Shown: piece by piece, positions 43,563-52,504 of the stretch
Layout of the letters: each line of letters begins with the position of its first letter
Position numbering within the stretch: the stretch's first letter is position 1
NCBI GenBank assembly: GCA_035645555.1
Contig: DASQMI010000090.1
Coordinates: 1 to 62,350 of the forward strand
Length of the DNA stretch: 62,350 bases
Direction: 5' to 3'
From: Lysobacter_F sp035645555
Lineage (GTDB): Bacteria; Pseudomonadota; Gammaproteobacteria; Xanthomonadales; Xanthomonadaceae
The notes under the pieces: generated by a model
What the model saw: only the letters and a program-made list of their open reading frames with translations
Told to the model about the DNA's origin: nothing
Databases searched by the model: none
Translations under genes and position numbers: made by a program

Positions 43563-44720
43563 ATGCGTCCGTTCCCGCTCGGAGAAGACATCGATGCGCT
43601 GCGCGAGGCGGTCCGCCGCTTCGCCGAGGCCGAGATCGCGCCGCGTGCGGCGCAGATCGACCATGACAACGCGTTCCCGCAGGACCTGTGGCCGAAGCTC
43701 GGCGAGATGGGTCTGCTCGGGATGACCGTGCCGGGCGAATACGGCGGCAGCGACATGGGCTACCTCGCGCACCTGGTCGCGATGGAGGAGATCTCGCGCG
43801 CGTCCGGTTCGGTGGGCCTGAGCTACGGCGCGCACTCCAACCTGTGCGTGAGCAACCTCTACGCCAACGGCACCGAGGCCCAGCGGCAGAAGTACCTGCC
43901 CAAGCTGTGCAGCGGCGAATGGAAGGGCGCGCTGGCGATGAGCGAGCCCGGTGCGGGCTCGGACGTGGTCGGCTCGATGAGCTGCCGCGCCGAGAAGCGC
44001 GGCGACGTGTGGGTGGCCAACGGCAACAAGATGTGGATCACCAACGGCCCCGAGGCCGACGTGCTGGTGGTCTACATGCGCACCGCGGGCAAGGACGCCG
44101 GCAGCCGCTGCATCACAGCGTTCATCGTCGAGCGCGGCATGAAGGGGTTCCGCACCGCGCAGAAGCTCGACAAGCTGGGCATGCGCGGCTCCAACACCTG
44201 CGAACTGGTGTTCGAGGACTGCGAGATCCCCGCGGAGAACGTGCTCGGCGAGGTCAACCAGGGCGTCAAGGTGCTGATGAGCGGGCTCAACACCGAGCGG
44301 CTCGTGCTGACCGGCGGGCCGCTCGGGCTGATGCAGGCCGCGCTCGACGTCGCCCTGCCCTACGTGCGAGAACGTAAGCAGTTCGACGCACCGATCGGCA
44401 CGTTCGGGCTGATGCAGGGCAAGATCGCCGACATGTACACCGCGCTGCAGTCCAGCCGCGCGTTCGCCTACCAGGTGGCGCGCGACTACGACAGCGGCCA
44501 CCGCAGCCGCGTCGATGCCGCGGCCTGCCTGCTGCATGCATCCGAAGCCGCGGTGCAGGTGGCGCTGGAAGCGATCCAGGCGCTCGGCGGCAACGGCTAC
44601 ATCAACGAATACCCGACCGGCCGCATCCTGCGCGACGCCAAGCTCTACGCGATCGGCGCCGGCACCAACGAGATCCGCCGCATGCTGATCGGCCGCGAAC
44701 TGTTCGAAGGCCGCGAGTGA
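43563..44720 (+). CDS. liuA: Isovaleryl-CoA dehydrogenase
   Basis: A 385-residue FAD acyl-CoA dehydrogenase from the ATG at 43563 (MRPFPLGEDIDALREAVRRFA). It makes 3-methylcrotonyl-CoA in leucine breakdown and passes electrons to ETF. Family motifs: MSEPGAGSD (FAD/substrate), KMWITNGP, QALGGNGY and RDAKLYAIGAGTNEIRR at the C terminus. The catalytic base sits at Glu ~245 in GLNTERLVL, the position characteristic of isovaleryl-CoA dehydrogenases rather than the Glu near residue 370 of other acyl-CoA dehydrogenases, which makes the call specific. The GNAT gene follows after six bases. Confidence 0.92.
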   Translation: MRPFPLGEDIDALREAVRRFAEAEIAPRAAQIDHDNAFPQDLWPKLGEMGLLGMTVPGEYGGSDMGYLAHLVAMEEISRASGSVGLSYGAHSNLCVSNLYANGTEAQRQKYLPKLCSGEWKGALAMSEPGAGSDVVGSMSCRAEKRGDVWVANGNKMWITNGPEADVLVVYMRTAGKDAGSRCITAFIVERGMKGFRTAQKLDKLGMRGSNTCELVFEDCEIPAENVLGEVNQGVKVLMSGLNTERLVLTGGPLGLMQAALDVALPYVRERKQFDAPIGTFGLMQGKIADMYTALQSSRAFAYQVARDYDSGHRSRVDAAACLLHASEAAVQVALEAIQALGGNGYINEYPTGRILRDAKLYAIGAGTNEIRRMLIGRELFEGRE

Positions 44721-44726
44721 TCTAGC

Positions 44727-45332
44727 ATGGCGGTCGCGATGGCGACCGCCATGCCCCCGCTCAGCACCCGCCCGCTGCACCGCGACGACTGGCCGGCGAT
44801 CGAGCGCCTGTTCGGCGCCAACGGCGCCTGCGGTGGCTGCTGGTGCATGTGGTGGCGGGTGCCGATGGGCGGCAAGACCTGGGACGCGGCCAAGGGCGAA
44901 CCCAACCGCCGTGCGTTCCGTCGCCTGGTCGAGTCCGGCGAGGCCAGCGGCGTGCTGGCGTTCGCAGGCGAGCAGCCGGCCGGCTGGTGCGCGATCGCCC
45001 CGCGCGCGCAGTTTCCGCGCGTAGACCGCAGCCGCGCGTTGGCCCGCGAGTGGCCGGCCGGCACCTGGTCGCTCAACTGCCTGTTCGTTCCCACGCGCTG
45101 GCGTGGACGCGGTGTCGGCCGCGCGCTGGTCAACGCGGCGATCGCGCTGGCGCGCTCGCGCGGCGCGCGCGAGATCGAGGCCTATCCGCAGGCGGTCGCG
45201 CCCGGCACGCGGCAGGCCGGCGCGTTCGTGTGGACCGGCGTGCCGTCGATGTTCGAACGCCACGGGTTCCGCCCGTTCGGCGCGCCCGGTCCGGGGCGGC
45301 GCCTGTACGTGCTGCCGTTGACGCCGGATTGA
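44727..45332 (+). CDS. GNAT family N-acetyltransferase
   Basis: About 201 residues. Start choice among three nearby ATGs (44727, 44739, 44751) is open. The acetyl-CoA loop is RWRGRGVGRALVNAAI (motif A, about residue 122), preceded by SLNCLFVPT as its beta strand. An unusual Cys/Trp-rich patch, GGCWCMWWR, lies near residue 37 and is typical of a subgroup annotated only as GNAT. The substrate is unknown. It is six bases after liuA and probably co-transcribed with it and the thiolase gene. Confidence 0.8.
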   Translation: MAVAMATAMPPLSTRPLHRDDWPAIERLFGANGACGGCWCMWWRVPMGGKTWDAAKGEPNRRAFRRLVESGEASGVLAFAGEQPAGWCAIAPRAQFPRVDRSRALAREWPAGTWSLNCLFVPTRWRGRGVGRALVNAAIALARSRGAREIEAYPQAVAPGTRQAGAFVWTGVPSMFERHGFRPFGAPGPGRRLYVLPLTPD

Positions 45333-45431
45333 CCCGGCAGCGTTCCAGCGGTGCGTTTGCGGTCCCTTGCTGCAGCGCCGCATAATCGGGCGGTTCCGGC
45401 CCGCGCGCCGGCCGTCCTGGAGCCCCCATCC

Positions 45432-46601
45432 ATGAGCGACATCGTCATCGTCGGTGCCAAGCGCACCGCCATTGGTTCCTTCCTCGGCCAGTTCACCGGC
45501 GTGCCCACGCCGACGCTGGGCGCCACCGCGATCCGCGGCGCGCTCGAGCAGGCGGGCGTCGCACCCGAGCAGGTGGACGAGGTCTTCATGGGCTGCGTGC
45601 TGCCGGCCGGTCTCGGCCAGGCGCCGGCGCGTCAGGCCGCGCTCGCCGCGGGCCTGCCGCAGTCGGCCGGCTGCACCACCGTCAACAAGGTCTGCGGCTC
45701 GGGCATGAAGGCGATCATGCTCGGCCACGACCTGCTCAAGGCCGGCTCTGCGAACCTGGTCGTCGCCGGCGGCATGGAGTCGATGACCAACGCGCCCCAT
45801 CTCCTCAACGGCTCGCGCACCGGCGTGCGCTACGGTGCCGCCGAATTCCTCGATCACATGGCGTGGGACGGCCTCACCAATCCGTACGACGGCAAGGCGA
45901 TGGGCGTGTTCGGCGACATGGCGTGCGAGAAGTACGGCTTCGACCGCGATGCGTTGGACGCGTATTCGGCCGAAAGCGTCAAGCGCGCGCAGGCAGCGAC
46001 CGCCAGCGGCGCGTTCCGCGACGAGATCGTTCCGCTCACCGTCAAGGGCCGCAAGGGCGAGACCGTCGTCGAAACCGACGAGGAGCCCGGCAAGATCGAC
46101 GTCAGCAAGATCCCGTCGCTGCGCCCGGCGTTCGGCGGCGTGATCACCGCCGCCGCGTCGTCGAAGATCTCCGACGGCGCCGCCGCCACCGTGCTGATGC
46201 GCGCCGACGATGCCGCCGCGCGCGGCATGCAGCCGCTCGCGCGCATCGTCGCGCACGCCACGCATTCGCAGGCGCCGGAGTGGTTCACTACCGCCCCGGT
46301 GAAGGCGATCGAGAAGGTGCTGCAGAAGGCCGGCTGGTCGGCCAGCGACGTCGACCTGTTCGAGATCAACGAGGCGTTCGCGTGCGTGGCGATGGCGCCG
46401 ATGAAGGATCTCGGCATTCCGCACGACAAGGTCAACGTGCACGGCGGCGCGTGCGCGCTCGGCCATCCGATCGGCGCCAGCGGCGCGCGTCTGGTGGTCA
46501 CGCTGATCAACGCGATGCGTCAGCGCGGTGTGAAGCGCGGCGTCGCCACCCTTTGCATCGGCGGCGGCGAAGCCACCGCGGTTGCAATCGAACGGCTCTG
46601 A
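45432..46601 (+). CDS. Acetyl-CoA C-acetyltransferase (thiolase)
   Basis: A 389-residue thiolase from the ATG at 45432. The nucleophilic Cys is at ~88 in NKVCGSGMKA; the His is in GGACALGHPIGASG and the second Cys in TLCIGGGEA, so it is active. The length and NEAFA motif fit a biosynthetic-type acetoacetyl-CoA thiolase. In this setting it can split acetoacetyl-CoA produced from leucine-derived acetoacetate, or 2-methylacetoacetyl-CoA from isoleucine. No acetoacetate-activating CoA transferase is present in the window. Confidence 0.9.
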   Translation: MSDIVIVGAKRTAIGSFLGQFTGVPTPTLGATAIRGALEQAGVAPEQVDEVFMGCVLPAGLGQAPARQAALAAGLPQSAGCTTVNKVCGSGMKAIMLGHDLLKAGSANLVVAGGMESMTNAPHLLNGSRTGVRYGAAEFLDHMAWDGLTNPYDGKAMGVFGDMACEKYGFDRDALDAYSAESVKRAQAATASGAFRDEIVPLTVKGRKGETVVETDEEPGKIDVSKIPSLRPAFGGVITAAASSKISDGAAATVLMRADDAAARGMQPLARIVAHATHSQAPEWFTTAPVKAIEKVLQKAGWSASDVDLFEINEAFACVAMAPMKDLGIPHDKVNVHGGACALGHPIGASGARLVVTLINAMRQRGVKRGVATLCIGGGEATAVAIERL

Positions 46602-46651
46602 GCCTGCCGTGCGGTTAACGGGTGGCTAACGAATTAATCGCGACCACCCGC

Positions 46652-46679
46652 TTGACACGCGTAATTGGCTTGTCATCAT
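46652..46679 (+). promoter_or_regulatory. Sigma70-like promoter of the Ala-rich lipoprotein gene
   Basis: A perfect TTGACA -35 at 46652-46657, a 16-base spacer and CATCAT as a weak -10 at 46674-46679. The region is AT-richer than its surroundings. The start codon at 46732 is ~50 bases downstream with GAGGAAA as ribosome-binding site. Confidence 0.65.
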
Positions 46680-46731
46680 GTCATTGGCGCGCATTTTGCG
46701 CGTTGCCAAACTAACGACGAGGAAATTGACC

Positions 46732-47091
46732 ATGTCCATGAACAAGGCGCTGATCGCCCTGGCCCTGGGTTTCGCCCTGGCCGCGTGCTCGAACCAGCAG
46801 CAGGCTGATGACGCCGCCGCGCAGGCCAACGAGGCCGCCGGCGAAGCGCAGGCCGCTGCCGACCAGGCTGCTGCTTCGACCGACGCCGCCGCGGCTGACG
46901 CCGCCCAGGCTTCGGCTGACGCCGCTGCCCAGGCCGCTGACGCTGCTGCCACCCAGGCCGACGCCGCTGCCGGCGCCGCCACCGCGGGTGCGGCCGACGC
47001 CGCTGCCGATGCTGCCCAGCAGTCCGCCGACGCCGCCGAGCAGGCGAAGGACGCGGCTCAGGACACGGCCGGCGAGACCGAGAAGAAGTAA
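46732..47091 (+). CDS. Ala-rich small lipoprotein A
   Basis: A 119-residue lipoprotein: signal MSMNKALIALALGFALAAC with the lipidated Cys at residue 19, then SNQQQ and ~95 residues composed almost wholly of Ala, Asp, Gln and Glu in a heptad-like pattern (AQANEAAGEAQAAADQAA). It should form a long helix or coiled coil in the periplasm, similar in style to Lpp-like outer-membrane lipoproteins. It is a paralogue in design of the gene at 47239. It has its own promoter and terminator, so it may be abundantly expressed. Confidence 0.78.
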   Translation: MSMNKALIALALGFALAACSNQQQADDAAAQANEAAGEAQAAADQAAASTDAAAADAAQASADAAAQAADAAATQADAAAGAATAGAADAAADAAQQSADAAEQAKDAAQDTAGETEKK

Positions 47092-47115
47092 TCGGTCCGC
47101 AGTTCGAGTGAACGG

Positions 47116-47148
47116 AAAGCCGCCGGCCCTGCCGGCGGCTTTTCTTTT
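47116..47148 (+). terminator. Terminator of lipoprotein A
   Basis: A stem of ~11 pairs (agccgccggc / gccggcggct) with a three-base loop, preceded by AAA and followed by TTTTCTTTT. It starts ~25 bases after the stop codon. Confidence 0.9.
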
Positions 47149-47238
47149 GGGCGACCGGAACACGACCGGAACGCTTTCATCGCGCCCGATGTGCTAAGTA
47201 GCTGGCCGTTCGTCCACCCTCCCCACGGAGAAACTGCC

Positions 47239-47622
47239 ATGAACACCAAGCTTTTCGTCCTGATCACCGCCGCCGCCCTGTCGCTCGCGGCCTGCAAGAA
47301 CGAAACCCCGACCGCCGAGGGCGAGGCCAACGAGGCCGCCGCCTCCGCCGAACAGGCTGGCGACGCCGCGGCGCAGGCCGCCGACGCTGCCGGCAATGCC
47401 GTCGCCGAAGGCGCCGAGGCCGCCGCTGCCGCCACCGGCGAGGCCGTGGGCGAGACCGCCGCCACCGCCGACCGCGCCGCCGACGAAGCCCAGGCTGCCG
47501 CGGCCGAAGCCGCCGCGGGCGCTGCGCAGGCCACGGCTGACGCCGCCGGCAACGTCGCCGACAAGGCGCAGAACACGGCCGACGAGGCCAAGGCGGAAGC
47601 CGCGGAAGAGCGCAAGGACTGA
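47239..47622 (+). CDS. Ala-rich small lipoprotein B
   Basis: A 127-residue lipoprotein: signal MNTKLFVLITAAALSLAAC with the Cys at residue 19, then KNETPTAEG and ~100 residues of Ala/Glu/Asp helix with A-E-A-x-x-A periodicity. The sequence is not closely alignable to lipoprotein A beyond composition, so the two may be old duplicates or convergent. Lys at position +2 of the mature protein does not match the inner-membrane retention signal. It has its own downstream terminator. Confidence 0.78.
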   Translation: MNTKLFVLITAAALSLAACKNETPTAEGEANEAAASAEQAGDAAAQAADAAGNAVAEGAEAAAAATGEAVGETAATADRAADEAQAAAAEAAAGAAQATADAAGNVADKAQNTADEAKAEAAEERKD

Positions 47623-47640
47623 TCGCTTCCGGTCGCACCC

Positions 47641-47670
47641 GAAGGCCCGCGCAAGCGGGCCTTCTTTTTG
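47641..47670 (+). terminator. Terminator of lipoprotein B
   Basis: A stem gaaggcccgc / gcgggccttc with a four-base loop and a TTTTT tail, about 20 bases after the stop codon. Confidence 0.9.
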
Positions 47671-47743
47671 GCGCCCGCGCAAGGATTGGCCACGGACACC
47701 GACTGTGGTCTGATGCGCGGCCCGGACCTGACACGAATCGACG

Positions 47744-49354
47744 ATGCCGATCCTGACCTCGCAGATCGATCCGCGTTCGCGGGATTTCAACGACAACGTC
47801 GCCTACCACCGCGCGCTCGTCGAAGAGCTCGAAGCGCGGCTGGCGCGCGCCGCGCAGGGCGGCGGCGAGAAGGCGCGCGCCAAGCACACCGAACGCGGCA
47901 AGCTGCTGGTGCGCGACCGCATCACCGCCCTGCTCGATCCGGGTTCGCCGTTCCTCGAGATCGCGCCGCTCGCGGCCGAAGGCATGTACGACGACCAGGC
48001 GCCCGCTGCCGGCATCGTCTGCGGCATCGGCCGGGTGATGGGTCAGGAAGTGGTGGTGGTCGCCAACGACGCCACCGTCAAGGGCGGCACCTATTTCCCG
48101 ATGACGGTGAAGAAGCACCTGCGCGCGCAGGAGATCGCGCGCGAGAACCGCCTGCCGTGCGTGTACCTGGTCGACTCCGGCGGCGCGTTCCTGCCGCTGC
48201 AGGACGAAGTGTTCCCGGACAAGGAGCACTTCGGGCGCATCTTCTACAACCAGGCGCGGATGAGCGCGGAGAACATCCCGCAGGTCGCGGTGGTGATGGG
48301 TTCGTGCACCGCCGGCGGCGCGTACGTGCCGGCGATGTGCGACGAGAGCATCATCGTGCGGGAACAGGGCACGATCTTCCTCGGCGGCCCGCCGTTGGTG
48401 AAGGCGGCCACCGGCGAGGTGGTCGACGCCGAGGCGCTCGGCGGTGCCGACGTGCACACCAGCGTGTCCGGCGTGGCGGACCATTTCGCCGAGGACGACC
48501 GCCATGCGCTGTCGATCGCGCGCGAGATCGTCGGCCATCTCAACCGCCGCAAGCAGCCCGGCATCGCCATCCGCGAGGCGCGCGAACCGCTCTACCCGCC
48601 CGAGGAGCTGTACGGCATCGTGCCGAAGGACATGCGCCGGCCGTTCGACATCCGCGAGGTGATCGCGCGCATCGTCGACGGCAGCGAGTTCCAGGAATTC
48701 AAGGCGCGCTACGGCAAGACGCTCGTCACCGGCTTCGCGCACCTGCACGGCTATCCGGTCGGCATCATCGCCAACAACGGCATCCTGTTCTCCGAGAGCG
48801 CGCTGAAGGGCGCGCACTTCATCGAGCTGTGCAACCAGCGCGGCATCCCGCTGGTGTTCCTGCAGAACATCACCGGCTTCATGGTCGGCAAGAAGTACGA
48901 GAACGCCGGCATCGCCAAGGACGGCGCCAAGATGGTCACCGCCGTGGCCTGTTCGCATGTACCCAAGTTCACCGTGGTGATCGGCGGCAGCTTCGGCGCC
49001 GGCAACTACGCGATGTGCGGCCGCGCGTACGGCGCGCGCTTCCTGTGGATGTGGCCGAACGCACGCATCAGCGTGATGGGCGGCGAGCAGGCGGCGAGCG
49101 TACTGGCGACGGTCAAGCGCGATGCGCTGGAAGCGGCCGGCAAAAGCTGGTCGGCGGAAGAGGAGGAGGCGTTCAAGGCGCCGATCCGCGACCAGTACGA
49201 AACCCAGGGCAACCCGTATTACGCCACCGCGCGGCTGTGGGACGACGGCATCATCGACCCCGCCGACACCCGGCGGGTGCTGGGGCTTGCGATCTCCGCC
49301 TCGCTCAACGCGCCGATCGAAGGGCCCTCGCGCTTCGGCGTGTTCCGAATGTGA
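47744..49354 (+). CDS. liuB: Methylcrotonyl-CoA carboxylase, carboxyltransferase (beta) subunit
   Basis: A 536-residue carboxyltransferase from the ATG at 47744. It moves CO2 from biotin to 3-methylcrotonyl-CoA. The N half has TERGKLLVRDRITALLDPG and VDSGGAFLPLQDEVFP, the latter typical of MCC beta rather than propionyl-CoA carboxylase. The C half contains GSFGAGNYAMCGRAYGARFLW and ends NAPIEGPSRFGVFRM, both MCC-specific. Its biotin-carrying partner is encoded 4.3 kb downstream at 53675, unusually far; bactofilin and feo genes lie between. Confidence 0.95.
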   Translation: MPILTSQIDPRSRDFNDNVAYHRALVEELEARLARAAQGGGEKARAKHTERGKLLVRDRITALLDPGSPFLEIAPLAAEGMYDDQAPAAGIVCGIGRVMGQEVVVVANDATVKGGTYFPMTVKKHLRAQEIARENRLPCVYLVDSGGAFLPLQDEVFPDKEHFGRIFYNQARMSAENIPQVAVVMGSCTAGGAYVPAMCDESIIVREQGTIFLGGPPLVKAATGEVVDAEALGGADVHTSVSGVADHFAEDDRHALSIAREIVGHLNRRKQPGIAIREAREPLYPPEELYGIVPKDMRRPFDIREVIARIVDGSEFQEFKARYGKTLVTGFAHLHGYPVGIIANNGILFSESALKGAHFIELCNQRGIPLVFLQNITGFMVGKKYENAGIAKDGAKMVTAVACSHVPKFTVVIGGSFGAGNYAMCGRAYGARFLWMWPNARISVMGGEQAASVLATVKRDALEAAGKSWSAEEEEAFKAPIRDQYETQGNPYYATARLWDDGIIDPADTRRVLGLAISASLNAPIEGPSRFGVFRM

Positions 49355-49489
49355 CTGCGACAGGAACGTGATCGCCGCATGAACGCCGCGTCCGCCGCCG
49401 GCACGAACGGCGACCGCGGTCACTCCCGGCGGCGGCGCCGCTGTTAGCCTCGCATGACCGTCGGATCAATACGTTGCGAGGCTTTCTCC

Positions 49490-50014
49490 ATGGCGATCTT
49501 CACTCCCGCGTCCCCGTCCAAGAAGGATCCCGCGCCCGCTCCGGCGGTCAGTGCCCTGCCGAAGGAGCCGGATCCGCGCACCGAGTTCGGGTTCGCCACG
49601 CCGGGCACCGCCACCGCGCCCGCAGCGGCGCCGGCGCGGGCGCCCGAGCCCGCCCCGAAGGAATCGCTGATCGCCGCCGACCTCGCGATCGAAGGCAAGA
49701 TCCAGGGCGCCGGCCACGTCCGCATCGCCGGTCGTTTCAAGGGCGACGTCACCGTGGAGGGCGACCTCACCATCGAGACCGGCGCCAAGGTCACCGGCGG
49801 CGTGCGCGCACGGCGCGTGGTGGTGGCTGGTGAGCTGGAAGGCAACATCGAGGCGGCGCAGCGCGTCGAACTGCTGGAGACCGGTCTGATCGCCGGCGAC
49901 GTCAAGGCCGGCGCGGTCGTCGTGGCGTCGGGCGCGCGGATGCGTGGCCACGTCGAGTTCGGCTGGGACGAGGCGAAGACGCCCGCCCGCGCGGAGCGCG
50001 ACGGCGGCGAATGA
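49490..50014 (+). CDS. Bactofilin
   Basis: A 174-residue cytoskeletal protein from the ATG at 49490. A disordered Ala/Pro-rich N tail (~1-60) precedes the bactofilin beta-helix (~65-160), seen as short repeats with Gly turns: GHVRIAGRFKGDVTVEGDLTI, GAKVTGGVRARRVVVAGELEG, IAGDVKAGAVVVASGARM. Bactofilins form filaments at the membrane and shape or position cell-wall machinery. A short C tail follows. The stop overlaps the start of a zinc-ribbon protein by four bases, so the two are made together. No M23 peptidase gene, a common neighbour, is present. Confidence 0.9.
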   Translation: MAIFTPASPSKKDPAPAPAVSALPKEPDPRTEFGFATPGTATAPAAAPARAPEPAPKESLIAADLAIEGKIQGAGHVRIAGRFKGDVTVEGDLTIETGAKVTGGVRARRVVVAGELEGNIEAAQRVELLETGLIAGDVKAGAVVVASGARMRGHVEFGWDEAKTPARAERDGGE

Positions 50015-50379
50015 ACGCCGTGCGCACCGGCAGCCCCGGCGCGACCCGGGTCTGTCCGCATTGCAAGGCGACGATCCTCGAGAGCGCGGCGGTGTGCCCG
50101 GCCTGCCGGCACCACCTGCGCTTCGAGGACGCCGCCGCGCGCGACGCCGCGACGATCACCCCGCTCAGCGTGGAAGGCATGCTGCGCGGGCCGGACGGCG
50201 AGCGCGCGTGGGAATACACCGTCGTGGTCGCCATCCGCAACGAGCGCGGCGAGGAGATCGCCCGTCACGTCGTCGGCGTCGGCGCGCTGTACGGCGACGA
50301 GCAGCGCACGTTCTCGCTCAGCGTGGAGGCGAAGGACGTGCCGGCGCCGCGCGGCAGCCGGATGCGCGGCAAGCGCTGA
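50011..50379 (+). CDS. Zinc-ribbon protein, hypothetical, coupled to bactofilin
   Basis: A 122-residue protein beginning inside the bactofilin stop (ATGA overlap). A zinc ribbon is made by CPHC (~15-18) and CPAC (~29-32). The rest (~50-115) is a beta-rich domain, LRGPDGERAWEYTVVVAIRNERGEEIARHVVGVG, resembling a FxLYD-like or immunoglobulin-like module. There is no membrane helix. It is likely a cytoplasmic partner or adaptor of the bactofilin filament, inferred from coupling only. Confidence 0.6.
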   Translation: MNAVRTGSPGATRVCPHCKATILESAAVCPACRHHLRFEDAAARDAATITPLSVEGMLRGPDGERAWEYTVVVAIRNERGEEIARHVVGVGALYGDEQRTFSLSVEAKDVPAPRGSRMRGKR

Positions 50380-50390
50380 GTGACGGCGAG

Positions 50391-50639
50391 CTAGAGCGTG
50401 CGCGGTCCCGGTTCGCAGGCGTTGCAGCCGCCGCATTCGCCGGCGAGCGCCGGCGCCGGCGCGATCCGCCGCCCGAGCCGCCTGCTCCATGCCGGACGCG
50501 ACTCGCGCAGCAGCCACAAGGCCAGTCGCCCCTGCGCGCGGCGCACCGCCTGCGGCCACTGTCGGCGCACCACGTAGGCCGCGCTCCACAGCACCGCGAG
50601 CGCGATCAGCACGTACTGCAGCAGCAGCGACGCGCTCAT
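50391..50639 (-). CDS. FeoB-associated Cys-rich small membrane protein (DUF6587-like)
   Basis: An 82-residue protein that starts inside the feoB stop codon (four-base overlap). One N-terminal transmembrane helix (~5-25, LLLQYVLIALAVLWSAAYVV) is followed by a basic amphipathic stretch and a C-terminal Cys cluster, CGGCNACEP. This layout matches FeoB-associated Cys-rich proteins and DUF6587. It may aid FeoB through metal or redox binding. It is the last gene of the feoA-feoB operon. Confidence 0.75.
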   Translation of the reverse strand: MSASLLLQYVLIALAVLWSAAYVVRRQWPQAVRRAQGRLALWLLRESRPAWSRRLGRRIAPAPALAGECGGCNACEPGPRTL

Positions 50640-52504
50640 GCCAGCCGGCTCGCGATCTGGTAGGTGAGCAGCGAGGCTAGGTACGCCAGCGCGAACAGGT
50701 AGCCGGCGGCGACGCCGACCTGCTTCCACGAGTTGGTCTCGCGGCGGATCGTCGCGAGCGTGGAAATGCACTGCGGCGCGTAGATGTACCAGACCAGCAG
50801 CGACAGCGCGGTGGCGAGCGACCAGGTGTCGGTGATGATCGGGCTGAGCGCCTGCGCGGCCGCCTCGTCGTCCGGCGCCGACAGCGCGTAGATGGTCGCG
50901 AGCGAGGATACCGCGACTTCGCGTGCGGCGAGACCCGGGATCAGCGCGATGCAGATCTGCCAGTTGAACCCGAGCGGGGCGAACACGACCGTCATCGCGC
51001 GGCCGATCTGGCCGGCCAGGCTGTAGTCCACCGGCGAACCGGTCGCCCCTTCCGGCGGCGCCGGAAAGTTGAGCAGGAACCACAGCAGGATGGTCAGCGC
51101 GAGAATGATGCCGCCCACCCGGCGCAGGAAGATCCACGCGCGCTCCCACAGCCCGAACAGCAGGTCGCGCGGATGCGGCAGGCGGTAGGACGGCAGCTCC
51201 AGCAGCAGTGCGTGCTCGCTCTTGTCGCGCCGCCACTTCTTCATTACCCACGCGACGATCAGCGCGCTGACGATGCCGGCCGCGTACAGCGCGAACAGCA
51301 CCAGCCCCTGCAGGTTGAACATTCCGGCCACCTCGCGGCGCGGGATGAACGCACCGATCAGCAACGCGTACACCGGCAGCCGCGCCGAACAGGTCATCAG
51401 CGGCGCGACCAGGATCGTCGCCAGGCGATCGCGCGGATCCTGGATCGTGCGCGTGGCCATGATGCCCGGGATCGCGCACGCGAAGCTGGAAAGCAGCGGG
51501 ATGAACGAGCGCCCGGACAGGCCGGCCGAGGCCATCAGCTTGTCGAGCAGGAACGCCGCGCGCGGCAGGTAGCCGGATTCCTCCAGCGCAAGGATGAAGG
51601 CGAACAGGATCAGGATCTGCGGCAGGAACACCACCACGCTGCCGAGCCCGGCGATGATCCCATCGGCCAGAAGGCTGGCGAGCGGACCTTCCGGCATCGC
51701 GGTCGCGACCCGCTCGGCCAGCCACGCGGTGCCGGCATCGATCGCGTCGGTGAGCGGCGTCGCCCACGCGTACACCGCCTGGAAGATCAGGAACATCACC
51801 ACCGCGAGCGACAGCAGCCCGAACACCGGGTGCAGCAGCCAGCGGTCGAGCGCGTCGTCGACCTCCGCGGTGCGGCGCGGCACGCTCACCGCGAGCGCCA
51901 GCAGCCGCCGTGTCTCCGCATGCAGCGCCTCGGAATCGACCGCCGCGCCCTCGGGCATGCGCACGCGCGGCGGCTGCGGCGCCGCGGTCACGTCGTCGAG
52001 CATGGCGACCAGCTGGCGCGCGCCATCGCGCTGCACCGCGACCGTCGGCACCACCGGCACGCCGAACTCGCGCGCCAGTGCGTCGAGGTCGATCGCAATG
52101 CCGCGCCGGCGCGCGGCGTCCATCATGTTGACCGCCAGCACCATCGGCCGACCGAGCTCGCGCACTTCCAGCGCGAAGCGCAGATGCAGGCGCAGGTTGG
52201 TCGCATCGACGACGCAGACGATGACGTCCGGCGCCGGCTCGCCCGGGTAGTGGCCGCGGCACAGGTCGCGGGTCACCGCCTCGTCGAGGCTCGCGGCGTG
52301 GAAGCTGTAGGCGCCGGGGAGATCGAGCACCGCATAGCTGCGGCCGGACGGCGCGACGAAGCGGCCCTCCTTGCGCTCGACGGTGACCCCGGCGTAGTTG
52401 GCCACCTTCTGCCGACTGCCGGTGAGCCGGTTGAACAGCGCGGTCTTGCCGCAGTTCGGGCTGCCGACCAGCGCGAGCCGCACGGCCTGGGCGCCGGCGC
52501 TCAT
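50636..52504 (-). CDS. feoB: Ferrous iron transporter FeoB
   Basis: A 622-residue Fe(II) transporter. The N-terminal G domain (~8-170) has G1 GSPNCGKT at ~14-21, DLPGAYS (G3) and NMMD (G4). About ten transmembrane helices follow in two Gate-type repeats with conserved Cys (SSFACAIPG, ARLPVYALL, APQCISTLATI). It is slightly short for FeoB (typically 610-770), missing only the extended C terminus. It overlaps feoA by four bases upstream and the Cys-rich gene downstream. A Fur-like box lies before feoA. Confidence 0.95.
   Translation of the reverse strand: MSAGAQAVRLALVGSPNCGKTALFNRLTGSRQKVANYAGVTVERKEGRFVAPSGRSYAVLDLPGAYSFHAASLDEAVTRDLCRGHYPGEPAPDVIVCVVDATNLRLHLRFALEVRELGRPMVLAVNMMDAARRRGIAIDLDALAREFGVPVVPTVAVQRDGARQLVAMLDDVTAAPQPPRVRMPEGAAVDSEALHAETRRLLALAVSVPRRTAEVDDALDRWLLHPVFGLLSLAVVMFLIFQAVYAWATPLTDAIDAGTAWLAERVATAMPEGPLASLLADGIIAGLGSVVVFLPQILILFAFILALEESGYLPRAAFLLDKLMASAGLSGRSFIPLLSSFACAIPGIMATRTIQDPRDRLATILVAPLMTCSARLPVYALLIGAFIPRREVAGMFNLQGLVLFALYAAGIVSALIVAWVMKKWRRDKSEHALLLELPSYRLPHPRDLLFGLWERAWIFLRRVGGIILALTILLWFLLNFPAPPEGATGSPVDYSLAGQIGRAMTVVFAPLGFNWQICIALIPGLAAREVAVSSLATIYALSAPDDEAAAQALSPIITDTWSLATALSLLVWYIYAPQCISTLATIRRETNSWKQVGVAAGYLFALAYLASLLTYQIASRLA

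Noticed and set aside
43371..46466. A 1031-codon open frame on the minus strand
   Set aside because: It lies opposite liuA, GNAT and thiolase genes, all with intact catalytic motifs; the minus product is low-complexity.
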